Assembly (NCBI GenBank): GCA_041739525.1
Contig: JBGSNQ010000169.1
Coordinates: forward strand, 1 to 64,000
Reading direction: 5' to 3'
Length of the DNA: 64,000 bases
From: DATJGR01 sp041739525
GTDB taxonomy: Bacteria > Pseudomonadota > Gammaproteobacteria > Pseudomonadales > Azotimanducaceae
Shown here in pieces: positions 53,686-61,874 of the stretch (its first letter is position 1; each line of letters opens with the position of its first letter). The notes under the pieces were generated by a model. It was not told the DNA's origin and searched no databases. It saw only the letters and a list, made by a program, of their open reading frames with translations. Made by a program: the position numbers and the translations under genes.

Positions 53686-54501
53686 ATGGCAACCCAGCTG
53701 ACGGAAAAGCCGAAGCGCGCAGAAGATCACGACGCGCAAGTCGATACCGACGAGCGGCCGTTTCTTGATCACATCATCGAACTGCGTGAACGTCTGCTTA
53801 AGGCGCTGCTTGCAGTGCTCGTGCTGTTCTTTCCGCTCTACTACTACGCCAACAGTATCTATGAGTGGGTCGCCGCGCCGTTGATGGCGAATCTGCCGAG
53901 CGGCGGTGGGATGATCGCGACCCAAGTCGCTTCGCCATTCCTGACACCGTTCAAGCTGTCGATGTACGCCGCATTGTTCCTTGCGATGCCGGTGATCCTG
54001 CATCAGATGTGGGCGTTCGTTTCCCCCGGGCTCTATCTGCGCGAGAAACGGTTCGCGTTGCCGTTGCTGGTGTCGAGCGTGCTGCTCTACTACATAGGGA
54101 TGGCGTTCGCCTATTACCTCGTGTTTCCCCTCGTGTTCAAGTTCTTCGCCGGGATCACGCCCGTGGGCGTGACGATGATGACCGACATCAACCAGTATCT
54201 CGAGTTCGTGCTCGGGTTGTTCTTTGCGTTCGGGTCCGCGTTCGAAATTCCGATCGCGACATTCCTGATCGTATCGACCGGACTGACTACCACGAAGAGC
54301 CTCACCGACAAGCGCCCTTACGTAGTCGTTGGATGCTTCATAGTCGGCATGATCCTTACGCCCGGACCGGACATAATTTCGCAGGTGATGCTCGCGGTAC
54401 CGATGTGGATTCTGTTCGAGCTCGGCGTGTTCTTCGCGCGCATGGCTGAGCGGACTTCACAATCCACCGCGGTTGCAGAAGTAGCCGAAAAAAAAGAATA
54501 G
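53686..54501 (+). CDS. tatC: Twin-arginine translocase subunit TatC
   Basis: A 271-residue polytopic protein with six membrane helices. The N-terminal cytoplasmic motif FLDHIIELRERLLK, the loop with SPGLYLREKRF, and the FEIPIATFLIVSTGL segment are family marks. It binds the RR motif of cargo. The tail of about 30 residues is charged. Starts 5 bases after tatB. Confidence 0.95.
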   Translation: MATQLTEKPKRAEDHDAQVDTDERPFLDHIIELRERLLKALLAVLVLFFPLYYYANSIYEWVAAPLMANLPSGGGMIATQVASPFLTPFKLSMYAALFLAMPVILHQMWAFVSPGLYLREKRFALPLLVSSVLLYYIGMAFAYYLVFPLVFKFFAGITPVGVTMMTDINQYLEFVLGLFFAFGSAFEIPIATFLIVSTGLTTTKSLTDKRPYVVVGCFIVGMILTPGPDIISQVMLAVPMWILFELGVFFARMAERTSQSTAVAEVAEKKE

Positions 54502-54516
54502 ATCGGGTTTCTCTCC

Positions 54517-54951
54517 TCAGCTCAGCAGGAACGTCACCGGTCCATCGTTGACCAGCGCTACCTGCATGTCGGCCCCGAAGCGCCCTGTTTCCACTCGACC
54601 AACACGCTGCCGGATTCGTTCGACGAATGCCTCGTAGAGCACGCGTGCCTGCTCGGGCGGCGCCGCCGAAGTGAAACTCGGCCGTCTGCCGTTCGACGTG
54701 TCCGCCGCAAGCGTGAACTGCGAAACCACGAGCACCGCGCCGTCCACGTCGACGACGCTTCGATTCATGGGTTTGGCCGCATCGGCGAAGATCCGCAGAT
54801 CTACCGTTCGATCGGCGAGCTTCTCCGCGATCTCTTTGGTATCGCTCGGGAATACGCCGACGAATACCAGCAAACCGGCGTCGATCGACGCGATGCGTAG
54901 TGCATCGACGACGACGCTCGCCTGCGTTACGCGCTGCAGCAGCGCGTGCAA
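54517..54951 (-). CDS. dtd: D-aminoacyl-tRNA deacylase
   Basis: A 144-residue enzyme that removes D-amino acids from tRNA. SQFTLAAD and the Gly-cisPro motif NDGPVTF are present. The TTG start at 54951 gives LHALLQRVTQASVVV, the family N terminus and length; TTG at 54963 is an alternative. It is 19 bases downstream of typA on the same strand and convergent with tatC. Confidence 0.93.
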   Translation of the reverse strand: MHALLQRVTQASVVVDALRIASIDAGLLVFVGVFPSDTKEIAEKLADRTVDLRIFADAAKPMNRSVVDVDGAVLVVSQFTLAADTSNGRRPSFTSAAPPEQARVLYEAFVERIRQRVGRVETGRFGADMQVALVNDGPVTFLLS

Positions 54952-54970
54952 CGGGTTTCCCAAAGGGCCA

Positions 54971-56785
54971 CTAGGCTCTCGCTTCGCGCTTGCGCTGATT
55001 CTCGGTCAGATAACGCTTGCGGATCCGGACCGACTGCGGCGTCACTTCGACGAGTTCGTCGTCGTTGATGAACTCGAGCGACTGTTCCAGCGTCATCCGG
55101 ACCGGCGGCGTCAGGATGATGTTCTCATCGCTGCCTGCGGCCCGCACGTTGGTCAGTTTCTTTTCCTTCAGAGGATTCACGGTCAGATCGTTTTCGCGGC
55201 TGTGAATACCGATGACCATACCTTCGTACGCATCGTCGTTCGGCCCGATGAACAAGCGACCACGCTCCTGCAGATTGAACAAGCCGTAGCCCACCGCCTT
55301 GCCTTTGCTGTTGGAAATCAGTACCCCGCTCGTGCGCTGCCCGATCGGCGCGGCGATTTCCTCGTCGTAGCCTGCGAAACCAAACGACATGATCCCGGTA
55401 CCCGACGTCATAGACAGGAACTGGGGGCGGAAGCCCATCGACGCACGCGACGCGATTCGATAGCTGAGCCGCACCCTACCTTGCCCGTCAGGCTGCATGT
55501 CGAGGAGTTCGGCGCGTCGCGCTCCCATCGTCTCCATCACCTTGCCCTGATGCACTTCCTCGATGTCGAGCGTCAGTTCTTCAAACGGCTCGAGGACCTT
55601 GCCGTTCTCTTCCTTCGTAATGACTCGCGGACGCGATACGGCTAGCTCGTAGCCTTCGCGACGCATGGTTTCAATGAGGATTGCGAGGTGCAACTCGCCG
55701 CGACCCGATACACGAAACTGATCCGGATCGCCGGTTTCTTCGACGCGCAGCGCCACGTTGTGCGATGCCTCGCGCAACAGGCGCTCGCGGATCTGCCGGC
55801 TCGTCAGGTACTTTCCTTCGATGCCGGCCAGCGGCGAGGTGTTCACGCAGAACATCATCGACACAGTCGGCTCGTCGACGGTCAGCGGTGGCAGAGCCTC
55901 CGGGTTGTCTCTGGCGCACAACGTATCGGAGATGTTGATGTCGTCTACGCCAGTGACGCAGACGATGTCACCTGCTCGCCCTACGTCCATTTCGACACGT
56001 GCCAGCCCCAGGTGGCCGAGCACCGACAGAATCCGGCCTGATCGCGTACCGCCGTTGCGATCGATCACGCTGATGGGGGTGTTGGTGCGCACCGATCCGC
56101 GTGCGATGCGCCCGATGCCAATGACACCGACATAGCTCGAATAGTCGAGCGAACTGATGCGCATCTGGAACGGCCCTTCGGGGTCGACGTTCGGGGCGGG
56201 CACTCTCTCGAGAATCGCGTCGAGCAACGGCTTCATGTCCGAAGACATGTCGTCGGGGTCGAGCCCTGCGGTCCCCTGCAGCGCGGAGGTGTAAATCACC
56301 GGGAAATCGAGCTGCTGTTCCGTTGCACCGAGCGAATGGAACAGATCGAACACCAGGTCTACGACCTTGTGCGGCCGCGCGCCTTGACGATCGACCTTGT
56401 TGATCACAACAATTGGATTGAGGTGCGCGAGAAACGCTTTCTTGGTTACGAAGCGAGTTTGTGGCATCGGCCCATCGACCGCGTCGACCAGCAGCAGCAC
56501 CGAATCGACCATCGACAGAATCCGTTCGACCTCCCCGCCGAAGTCGGCGTGTCCGGGCGTGTCGACGATGTTGATCTGATAGTCCTGGTAACGAATTGCA
56601 GTCGTTTTTGCGAGGATCGTGATGCCTCGCTCCCGCTCCAACTCGTTGCTGTCCATGATGCGATCGGGCGCGGCTTTGCGCGCATCGAGTGTTCCCGTCT
56701 GTTGCAACAGACGGTCCACCAGCGTGGTCTTGCCATGGTCTACGTGCGCAACGATGGCAACGTTGCGCAGCTTTTGTGCATTCAT
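54971..56785 (-). CDS. typA: Ribosome-associated GTPase TypA/BipA
   Basis: A 604-residue translational GTPase. G-domain motifs: AHVDHGKTTLVDRLL, RGITILAKTTAI, DTPGHADFGGEVER and NKVDRQGARP. Domains II, III and V and the C-terminal CTD (GLFNLQERGRLFIGP, LEFINDDELVEVTP) follow. It aids ribosome assembly and stress adaptation. Divergent from the PP-loop gene with a 101-base spacer. Confidence 0.96.
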   Translation of the reverse strand: MNAQKLRNVAIVAHVDHGKTTLVDRLLQQTGTLDARKAAPDRIMDSNELERERGITILAKTTAIRYQDYQINIVDTPGHADFGGEVERILSMVDSVLLLVDAVDGPMPQTRFVTKKAFLAHLNPIVVINKVDRQGARPHKVVDLVFDLFHSLGATEQQLDFPVIYTSALQGTAGLDPDDMSSDMKPLLDAILERVPAPNVDPEGPFQMRISSLDYSSYVGVIGIGRIARGSVRTNTPISVIDRNGGTRSGRILSVLGHLGLARVEMDVGRAGDIVCVTGVDDINISDTLCARDNPEALPPLTVDEPTVSMMFCVNTSPLAGIEGKYLTSRQIRERLLREASHNVALRVEETGDPDQFRVSGRGELHLAILIETMRREGYELAVSRPRVITKEENGKVLEPFEELTLDIEEVHQGKVMETMGARRAELLDMQPDGQGRVRLSYRIASRASMGFRPQFLSMTSGTGIMSFGFAGYDEEIAAPIGQRTSGVLISNSKGKAVGYGLFNLQERGRLFIGPNDDAYEGMVIGIHSRENDLTVNPLKEKKLTNVRAAGSDENIILTPPVRMTLEQSLEFINDDELVEVTPQSVRIRKRYLTENQRKREARA

Positions 56786-56886
56786 CGTATGGGTTACTTA
56801 GAAACGACGGGCTGTGGCTTCGTGCTAGACTTCGCGGCCCCTAAGAGGCTTGACGGAACGGGCACCTGCCCAAACGGGCGCGCATT

Positions 56887-57936
56887 ATGGCTGAACGCAG
56901 AAAAGCTGTCGCGCTGATTTCAGGCGGCCTCGATTCGATGCTCGCCGCCAAAGTCGTAATAGAAGAAGGCGTTCACGTAGAAGGGCTGAACTTCTTCACA
57001 GGGTTTTGCGTCGAGGGGCACACCCACGCCATCCGCAACCCCGACCACTCCAAGCCGAAACGAAACAACGCTCTGTGGTCGGCCGAACAGCTCGGTATCA
57101 AGCTCCACATCGTCGACATCTCCGAGCAATACAAAGACATCGTTCTGAATCCGAAGCATGGCTACGGCGCGCATTTGAACCCGTGTCTCGACTGCAAGAT
57201 CTTCATGGTCGATCAGGCCCGCACGTGGGGATTCATGGAAGAGAACGGCTTCGATTTCATCATCACCGGCGAGGTGGTCGGCCAACGCCCGAAGTCGCAA
57301 CGCCGCGACACGATGCCGCTGATCGCACGCGAATCGGGCGCAAAAGACCGGCTGCTACGGCCGCTGACGGCACTGAATCTCCCGCCGACGCTGCCCGAGC
57401 GCGAAGGCTGGGTGAATCGCGAGCATCTCTATGGATTTCACGGCCGGAACCGAAAGCCGCAGATCGAACTCGCGAATCGCTTCGGCTTCGAAGAGTTCGC
57501 CCAACCTGCAGGCGGCTGTTGCTTTCTCACCGACGAAAAATACTCCGCGAAGCTCGCCGATCTATGGCATGCACGCGGCGAACGCGACTACAGCCTCGAC
57601 GACATCATGCTGCTGAAGGTCGGCCGACATTTGCGCCCGGCCGCGCATTTCAAAGTGATCGTTGCAAGAGACGACGGTGAGAACAATTTCCTCGAAGGCT
57701 ATCGAAAGCAGTTCGTTTACCTGCGAATCGACAGTCATGAAGGGCCGCTGACGCTGCTCGACGGTCGTCCGTCGTTCGCCGATATAGAACTCTCTGCGCG
57801 GATCGCCGCGCGCTATGGCCAGGGCCGCAACGCCCCCAAAGTGGAAGTGTCAGCGCATCATCCGAACGGCGTGGTCGAGAAACTGTCGGTGACGCCGATG
57901 CCACCGCACCAGATTCCGGACAGCTGGCATGTCTAG
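56887..57936 (+). CDS. PP-loop ATPase related to MnmA/ThiI, probable tRNA thiolation enzyme
   Basis: A 349-residue N-type ATP pyrophosphatase. The PP-loop SGGLDS is at residues 12-17. NPCLDCKIFM (Cys100, Cys103) resembles the NPC..CN motif of MnmA, and a second cysteine pair lies in PAGGCCFLT (Cys211, Cys212). It is not canonical MnmA. The tusA gene overlaps its end by 8 bases, so the sulfur carrier probably feeds it. Product is inferred to be a thiolated tRNA base or other sulfur-containing compound. Confidence 0.75.
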   Translation: MAERRKAVALISGGLDSMLAAKVVIEEGVHVEGLNFFTGFCVEGHTHAIRNPDHSKPKRNNALWSAEQLGIKLHIVDISEQYKDIVLNPKHGYGAHLNPCLDCKIFMVDQARTWGFMEENGFDFIITGEVVGQRPKSQRRDTMPLIARESGAKDRLLRPLTALNLPPTLPEREGWVNREHLYGFHGRNRKPQIELANRFGFEEFAQPAGGCCFLTDEKYSAKLADLWHARGERDYSLDDIMLLKVGRHLRPAAHFKVIVARDDGENNFLEGYRKQFVYLRIDSHEGPLTLLDGRPSFADIELSARIAARYGQGRNAPKVEVSAHHPNGVVEKLSVTPMPPHQIPDSWHV

Positions 57937-58198
57937 CACCGAAAGCTCCGCGGTCGTCGCACTCGACACGCGAGGACTCATTTGTCCGATGCCGGTGATC
58001 CGGACGCAGGACCGGGTCAGGACGTTGCCCGCGGGCGCGGTCCTCGAAATTCTGTCCACCGACCGCGGCGCACTGCACGACATCCCTGCGTGGTGTCGGG
58101 TTCACGGTCATGAAGTGCTCGAGACGCAGCAGCACGATCGGGAGGTGCGGATCCGCCTACGCGTGCACCGTCATGGTCAGCCCGAAGCACCGGTCTGA
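57929..58198 (+). CDS. TusA-like sulfur carrier protein
   Basis: An 89-residue protein with the TusA fold: LDTRGLICPMPVIRTQDRVRTLPAG, Cys19 in CPMP being the persulfide carrier, and LEILSTDRGALHDIPAWCRVHGHEVLE. A second cysteine lies near residue 56. It overlaps the PP-loop gene and is followed by the glnA promoter region. Confidence 0.87.
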   Translation: MSSTESSAVVALDTRGLICPMPVIRTQDRVRTLPAGAVLEILSTDRGALHDIPAWCRVHGHEVLETQQHDREVRIRLRVHRHGQPEAPV

Positions 58199-58225
58199 TC
58201 TATTCTGGTGCAGCAGCAGGATTGC

Positions 58226-58240
58226 GCACCGTTTTGATGC
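58226..58240 (+). promoter_or_regulatory. NtrC-like binding site upstream of glnA
   Basis: GCACC-GTTTT-GATGC matches the NtrC consensus GCACC-N5-GGTGC at 9 of 10 arm bases and lies about 60 bases above the -24 box. A GGTGC half-site (58207-58211) and an imperfect CACCT-N4-AGGTG repeat (58258-58271) flank it. Confidence 0.55.
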
Positions 58241-58291
58241 ATACGTAAGCGTCCGCTCACCTCTCAAGGTGCTCTATCGCTGATCGTTTCC

Positions 58292-58308
58292 GTGGCATGA
58301 CTATTGCT
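58292..58308 (+). promoter_or_regulatory. Sigma-54 promoter of glnA
   Basis: TGGCAT (58293-58298) and TTGCT (58304-58308) fit the sigma-54 pattern, with GG and GC exactly 12 bases apart. Transcription would start near 58319. The leader that follows holds a GCCCC-TTTG-GGGGC stem (58332-58345). Confidence 0.75.
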
Positions 58309-58427
58309 CCCCGATACCGCTAAGATACCCAGCCCCTTTGGGGGCAGTCGCCTGCTGGGGGCGGGCAGCGCACTCCCCTTTAGTTAGAACAGCTCTCACA
58401 GCACACCGAATCAAGGAGCGGTAATCC

Positions 58428-59840
58428 ATGTCTGAAAACACCCTGAAGATGATCAAAGACAACGACGTGAAGTGGGTCGACTTGCGATTCACCGATCCTC
58501 GCGGCAAGGAACAACACACCACGTTCCCCGTGAGTGCCGTTGGCAAAGACAACATCGAAGAAGGCTTCATGTTCGACGGATCCTCAATCGCCGGTTGGAA
58601 GGCAATCAACGAATCCGACATGATCCTGATGCCCGACGACGATACGCCGGTGATCGATCCGTTCCGCGACGAGACCACCTTGAATCTGCGTTGCGACATC
58701 ATCGAGCCGGGCACCATGCAGCCTTACAGCCGCGACCCGCGGTCTATCGCAAAAGCGGCCGAGGCTTATCTCAAATCGAGCGGCATCGGCGACACCGCAT
58801 ACTTCGGCCCCGAAGCCGAATTCTTCATATTCGACGACGTGCGCTGGAAAGTGCACATGTCAGGCGCGTCCTACTCGATCGGCTCGGAAGAAGCAGCGTG
58901 GGAATCCAACGAGGCTTACGAGAGCGGCAACATGGGACACCGGCCGCGCATCAAAGGCGGCTACTTCCCGGTACCGCCAATCGATTCCGCAGCCGATATC
59001 CGCAACGCAATGTGCAGCACAATGGCCGCGATGGGATTGGCGATCGAGGTTCACCACCACGAAGTGGCAACCGCCTGTCAGAACGAGATTGGCGTCCGCT
59101 TCAACACGCTCGTGAAGAAAGCCGACGAACTGCAGATGTACAAATACGTCGTGCACAACGTCGCACACGCATACGGCAAGACCGCTACGTTCATGCCGAA
59201 ACCACTCGTCGGCGACAACGGCAGCGGCATGCACGTGCACCAGTCGATCTCGAAAGGCGGCAAGAACCTGTTCCATGGCGACGCGTATGCAGGTCTGTCG
59301 GAAACCGCGCTGTTCTACATCGGTGGCATCATCAAACACGCTCGCTCGCTGAACGGCTTCACGAACTGCAGCACGAACTCCTACAAGCGTCTGGTGCCCG
59401 GCTTCGAGGCACCCGTGTTGCTCGCGTACTCCGCGCGTAACCGCTCGGCGTCGATCCGCATTCCGTACATTCTCGCCGCAAATCCGCGCGCGTACAGGAT
59501 CGAAGTGCGGTTCCCGGACGCCACGGCGAATCCGTATCTGGCGTTCGCCGCAATGATGATGGCGGGCCTCGACGGCATCAAAAACAAGATTCACCCGGGC
59601 GATCCGTTCGACAAGGATCTCTACGACCTGGAACCGGAAGAGCTCGAAGGTGTTCCGACCGTGGCGTCTTCGCTGGAACAAGCTCTCGACTCGTTGAGCG
59701 CGGACCGCGAATATCTGAAAGCCGGCGGTGTCTTCAGCGACGACACCATCGATTCCTACATCGAACTGAAGCGTCAGGACGTCTCGTACGTGAACATGAC
59801 CACCCACCCGGCGGAATTCGAGCTGTACTACAGCGTCTGA
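58428..59840 (+). CDS. glnA: Glutamine synthetase, type I
   Basis: A 470-residue enzyme that joins ammonia to glutamate. N-terminal LRFTDPRGKEQHTTFP, metal-binding GPEAEFFIF, the ATP region NGSGMHVHQSIS, NSYKRLVPGFEAP and the adenylylation-tyrosine region DKDLYDLEPEE are seen. This is the beta form controlled by adenylylation. AAGGAG precedes the ATG. A strong terminator follows. Confidence 0.97.
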   Translation: MSENTLKMIKDNDVKWVDLRFTDPRGKEQHTTFPVSAVGKDNIEEGFMFDGSSIAGWKAINESDMILMPDDDTPVIDPFRDETTLNLRCDIIEPGTMQPYSRDPRSIAKAAEAYLKSSGIGDTAYFGPEAEFFIFDDVRWKVHMSGASYSIGSEEAAWESNEAYESGNMGHRPRIKGGYFPVPPIDSAADIRNAMCSTMAAMGLAIEVHHHEVATACQNEIGVRFNTLVKKADELQMYKYVVHNVAHAYGKTATFMPKPLVGDNGSGMHVHQSISKGGKNLFHGDAYAGLSETALFYIGGIIKHARSLNGFTNCSTNSYKRLVPGFEAPVLLAYSARNRSASIRIPYILAANPRAYRIEVRFPDATANPYLAFAAMMMAGLDGIKNKIHPGDPFDKDLYDLEPEELEGVPTVASSLEQALDSLSADREYLKAGGVFSDDTIDSYIELKRQDVSYVNMTTHPAEFELYYSV

Positions 59841-59882
59841 CAAGCTTGTCTGAGGGGCGCGTCTGACCTCGACCGCGTCACG

Positions 59883-59917
59883 AAACCCCGAGTCGCTTAC
59901 GGACTCGGGGTTTTTTT
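59883..59917 (+). terminator. Rho-independent terminator of glnA
   Basis: A CCCCGAGTC/GACTCGGGG stem of nine pairs (59886-59894 and 59902-59910) with a 7-base loop, extended by A-T pairs and followed by seven T. A textbook terminator, so ntrBC need their own promoter. Confidence 0.95.
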
Positions 59918-59972
59918 ATGCGTGACACCCACGCATATTTACGCACCTGATTTACTTCGCGCAGGTTTCTCG

Positions 59973-60557
59973 ATGTATCGCCGACTGGACCGCCGACTTG
60001 CACGCCGAATGGCCCTGACCCTCATACTCGCCGGCCTCTCACCTGTTGCACTCGGCGAGATCTACAAGACGGTGGATGCGAACGGCAATGTCGTCTTCAC
60101 CGACATCGCGCCGGTCGATCGCTCCGGTCAGCCGGCTGCGCAGCCCGTTACGGTCGAGCCCGTCAATTCATATCAGCCGCCTCCGGCCCCGGTCTCACAG
60201 CAGGGCGACGCACCGCCTCAATCGGACGAGGTGGGTTACTACGAGCAAGTCGACGTCATTTCTCCGGCCGAAGACGAGACCATTCGCGACAACTCCGGCA
60301 ACGTCCAGATTCAGATTGCCATCTCACCCAGGCTGCGCGGGGACCATCGTCTGATGCTGATACTCGACGGCGCCGACATAGGACTCGAAGCTGTCAACGG
60401 CGTATTCGAACTATCCAACGTCGACCGCGGCACGCACACGGCCGCCGGCCGCGTCCTTGATCGGCAGGGCAACACCGTCGTCGAGAGCAACCCGGTAACG
60501 TTCAATCTGATGCGCGTTGCACTCGGTCCCGAGAACGCCACACCCACCCCGCATTGA
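59973..60557 (+). CDS. Secreted DUF4124-domain protein
   Basis: A 194-residue protein with a signal peptide (residues 1 to about 26) and an N-terminal DUF4124 domain (GEIYKTVDANGNVVFTDIAP). A Pro/Gln-rich linker follows, then an Ig-like beta domain (VDVISPAEDETIRDNSGNVQIQI, GDHRLMLILDGADIG, GTHTAAGRVLDRQGN). The likely start is ATG at 59973; a further in-frame ATG lies at 60009. Role unknown; it lies between glnA and ntrB. Confidence 0.82.
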   Translation: MYRRLDRRLARRMALTLILAGLSPVALGEIYKTVDANGNVVFTDIAPVDRSGQPAAQPVTVEPVNSYQPPPAPVSQQGDAPPQSDEVGYYEQVDVISPAEDETIRDNSGNVQIQIAISPRLRGDHRLMLILDGADIGLEAVNGVFELSNVDRGTHTAAGRVLDRQGNTVVESNPVTFNLMRVALGPENATPTPH

Positions 60558-60599
60558 TTCGATCTAGACCACTTCCCGTTTGACCCGGGACACCTCGTC

Positions 60600-60614
60600 G
60601 CACTATTTTAGTGC
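60600..60614 (+). promoter_or_regulatory. NtrC-like site, perfect dyad, upstream of ntrB
   Basis: GCACT-ATTTT-AGTGC is a perfect inverted repeat with the arm spacing of NtrC sites (GCAC-N7-GTGC). It lies 121 bases upstream of the sigma-54 box of ntrB. Confidence 0.6.
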
Positions 60615-60720
60615 ATCTGTGTCTGCCAACGAGCTCGCGTGGGCTAGACGAGGGCACTCACTTGGGGTGTCCGACGGCCTTGTGAGCAGTCACTACACCG
60701 CGTCCGCCAGCGTTGTGGGT

Positions 60721-60737
60721 TTGGTTCGATAATTGCA
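60721..60737 (+). promoter_or_regulatory. Sigma-54 promoter of ntrBC
   Basis: TTGGTTCG-N4-TTGCA agrees with the sigma-54 consensus except for two bases of the -24 element; GG and GC are 12 bases apart. It is 76 bases before the ntrB ATG. Confidence 0.65.
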
Positions 60738-60784
60738 CACACATTCCACGAGAGACGACCTGTCGCGCGCTCAGCTTGTTCTTT

Positions 60785-60799
60785 GCACCAATACGGAGC
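60785..60799 (+). promoter_or_regulatory. NtrC-like site just before ntrB
   Basis: GCACC-AATAC-GGAGC matches 9 of 10 arm bases of the NtrC consensus. It lies downstream of the predicted start point, where binding would block transcription rather than activate it. Confidence 0.5.
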
Positions 60800-60812
60800 T
60801 TTTCACCGTCGC

Positions 60813-61874
60813 ATGCGTTCGCCCGACTACATCCTCGATCAGCAGACCACCGCGGTCATGGCGGTGTCGGCCGATCTCGAAATCCTCTACCTCAATCAGG
60901 CCGCTGAGGCGCTGGTGGAGGCGAGCGGACACCGCTTGCTCGGAGAGCCGCTGGTACGTGTGTTCAGCGATCCGGCCACACCTCCCGCCACATTCAAAGA
61001 CGCGCTGACAGCCGGGCAGGCATTCACGAAACGCGGCGCGAGTGCACGAATCAACTCGGGCGCGACGGTGTCGGTCGACTTCACCGTCACTCCCATGCTC
61101 GACCGAAACCCGCCCGAGTTGCTGATCGAAATCCAACCGCTCGATCGATTGCTGCGCATCAACCGCGACGATCACCATGTTTCGGTTCAGGCGACCACGC
61201 GCAAACTCGTTCGCGGACTCGCACACGAAATCAAGAATCCGCTCGGCGGCATTCGTGGCGCGGCCCAACTGCTGCAACGCGAACTCGAAACGGAACGTCA
61301 ACGCGATTACACGCGGATCATCATCGAAGAAGCGGATCGTCTGCGAAATCTCGTCGATCGAATGCTCGGGCCAAGCCAACTGCCGCGACTGGTTCCCGTC
61401 AACGTTCACCAGGCGCTCGAGCGTGTGGTGCAGCTGTTGCAGGCAGAGGCGCCGGGACAGATCAAATTCATTCGCGACTACGATCCGAGCCTTCCGGAAG
61501 TCGAAGCCGATCTCGAGCAGTTGATTCAGGCGTTGCTGAACATCGTGCGCAACGCGCAGCAAGCATTGGAAAAAACGCCGTCGCCGGTGATTCGGCTGAC
61601 GAGCCGCATCATTCGGCAATTCACGATTGGAACGACGCGACATCGCCAGGTCTTGCGCATCGACATCGCCGACAACGGACCAGGCATTCCGCCCGATCTG
61701 TTCGATCGCATGTACTACCCGATGATCAGCGGACGCGCCGACGGTTCCGGTCTGGGCCTTTCGATTGCGCAGAGCATCGTGAGCCAGCACGGTGGTCTGA
61801 TCGAATGTGAAACGAAACCCGGTTCGACCATCTTCAGCATCTATGTGCCTTTGGAGCAGCGGCATGGCAAGTAG
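60813..61874 (+). CDS. glnL: Nitrogen regulation sensor histidine kinase NtrB
   Basis: A 353-residue cytoplasmic sensor kinase. An N-terminal PAS domain (about 10-110) is followed by GLAHEIKNPLGGIRGAAQLL with phospho-acceptor His138, then the HATPase domain: NIVRNAQQAL, DNGPGIP and GSGLGLSIAQSIV. It phosphorylates NtrC when nitrogen is low and is controlled by PII. ATG at 60813; an in-frame TTG at 60783 is unlikely. Overlaps ntrC by 11 bases. Confidence 0.94.
   Translation: MRSPDYILDQQTTAVMAVSADLEILYLNQAAEALVEASGHRLLGEPLVRVFSDPATPPATFKDALTAGQAFTKRGASARINSGATVSVDFTVTPMLDRNPPELLIEIQPLDRLLRINRDDHHVSVQATTRKLVRGLAHEIKNPLGGIRGAAQLLQRELETERQRDYTRIIIEEADRLRNLVDRMLGPSQLPRLVPVNVHQALERVVQLLQAEAPGQIKFIRDYDPSLPEVEADLEQLIQALLNIVRNAQQALEKTPSPVIRLTSRIIRQFTIGTTRHRQVLRIDIADNGPGIPPDLFDRMYYPMISGRADGSGLGLSIAQSIVSQHGGLIECETKPGSTIFSIYVPLEQRHGK

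Noticed and set aside
58332..58371. Riboswitch in the glnA leader
   Set aside because: Short G/C stems are seen but nothing matches a known glutamine riboswitch, and these are reported from other phyla.
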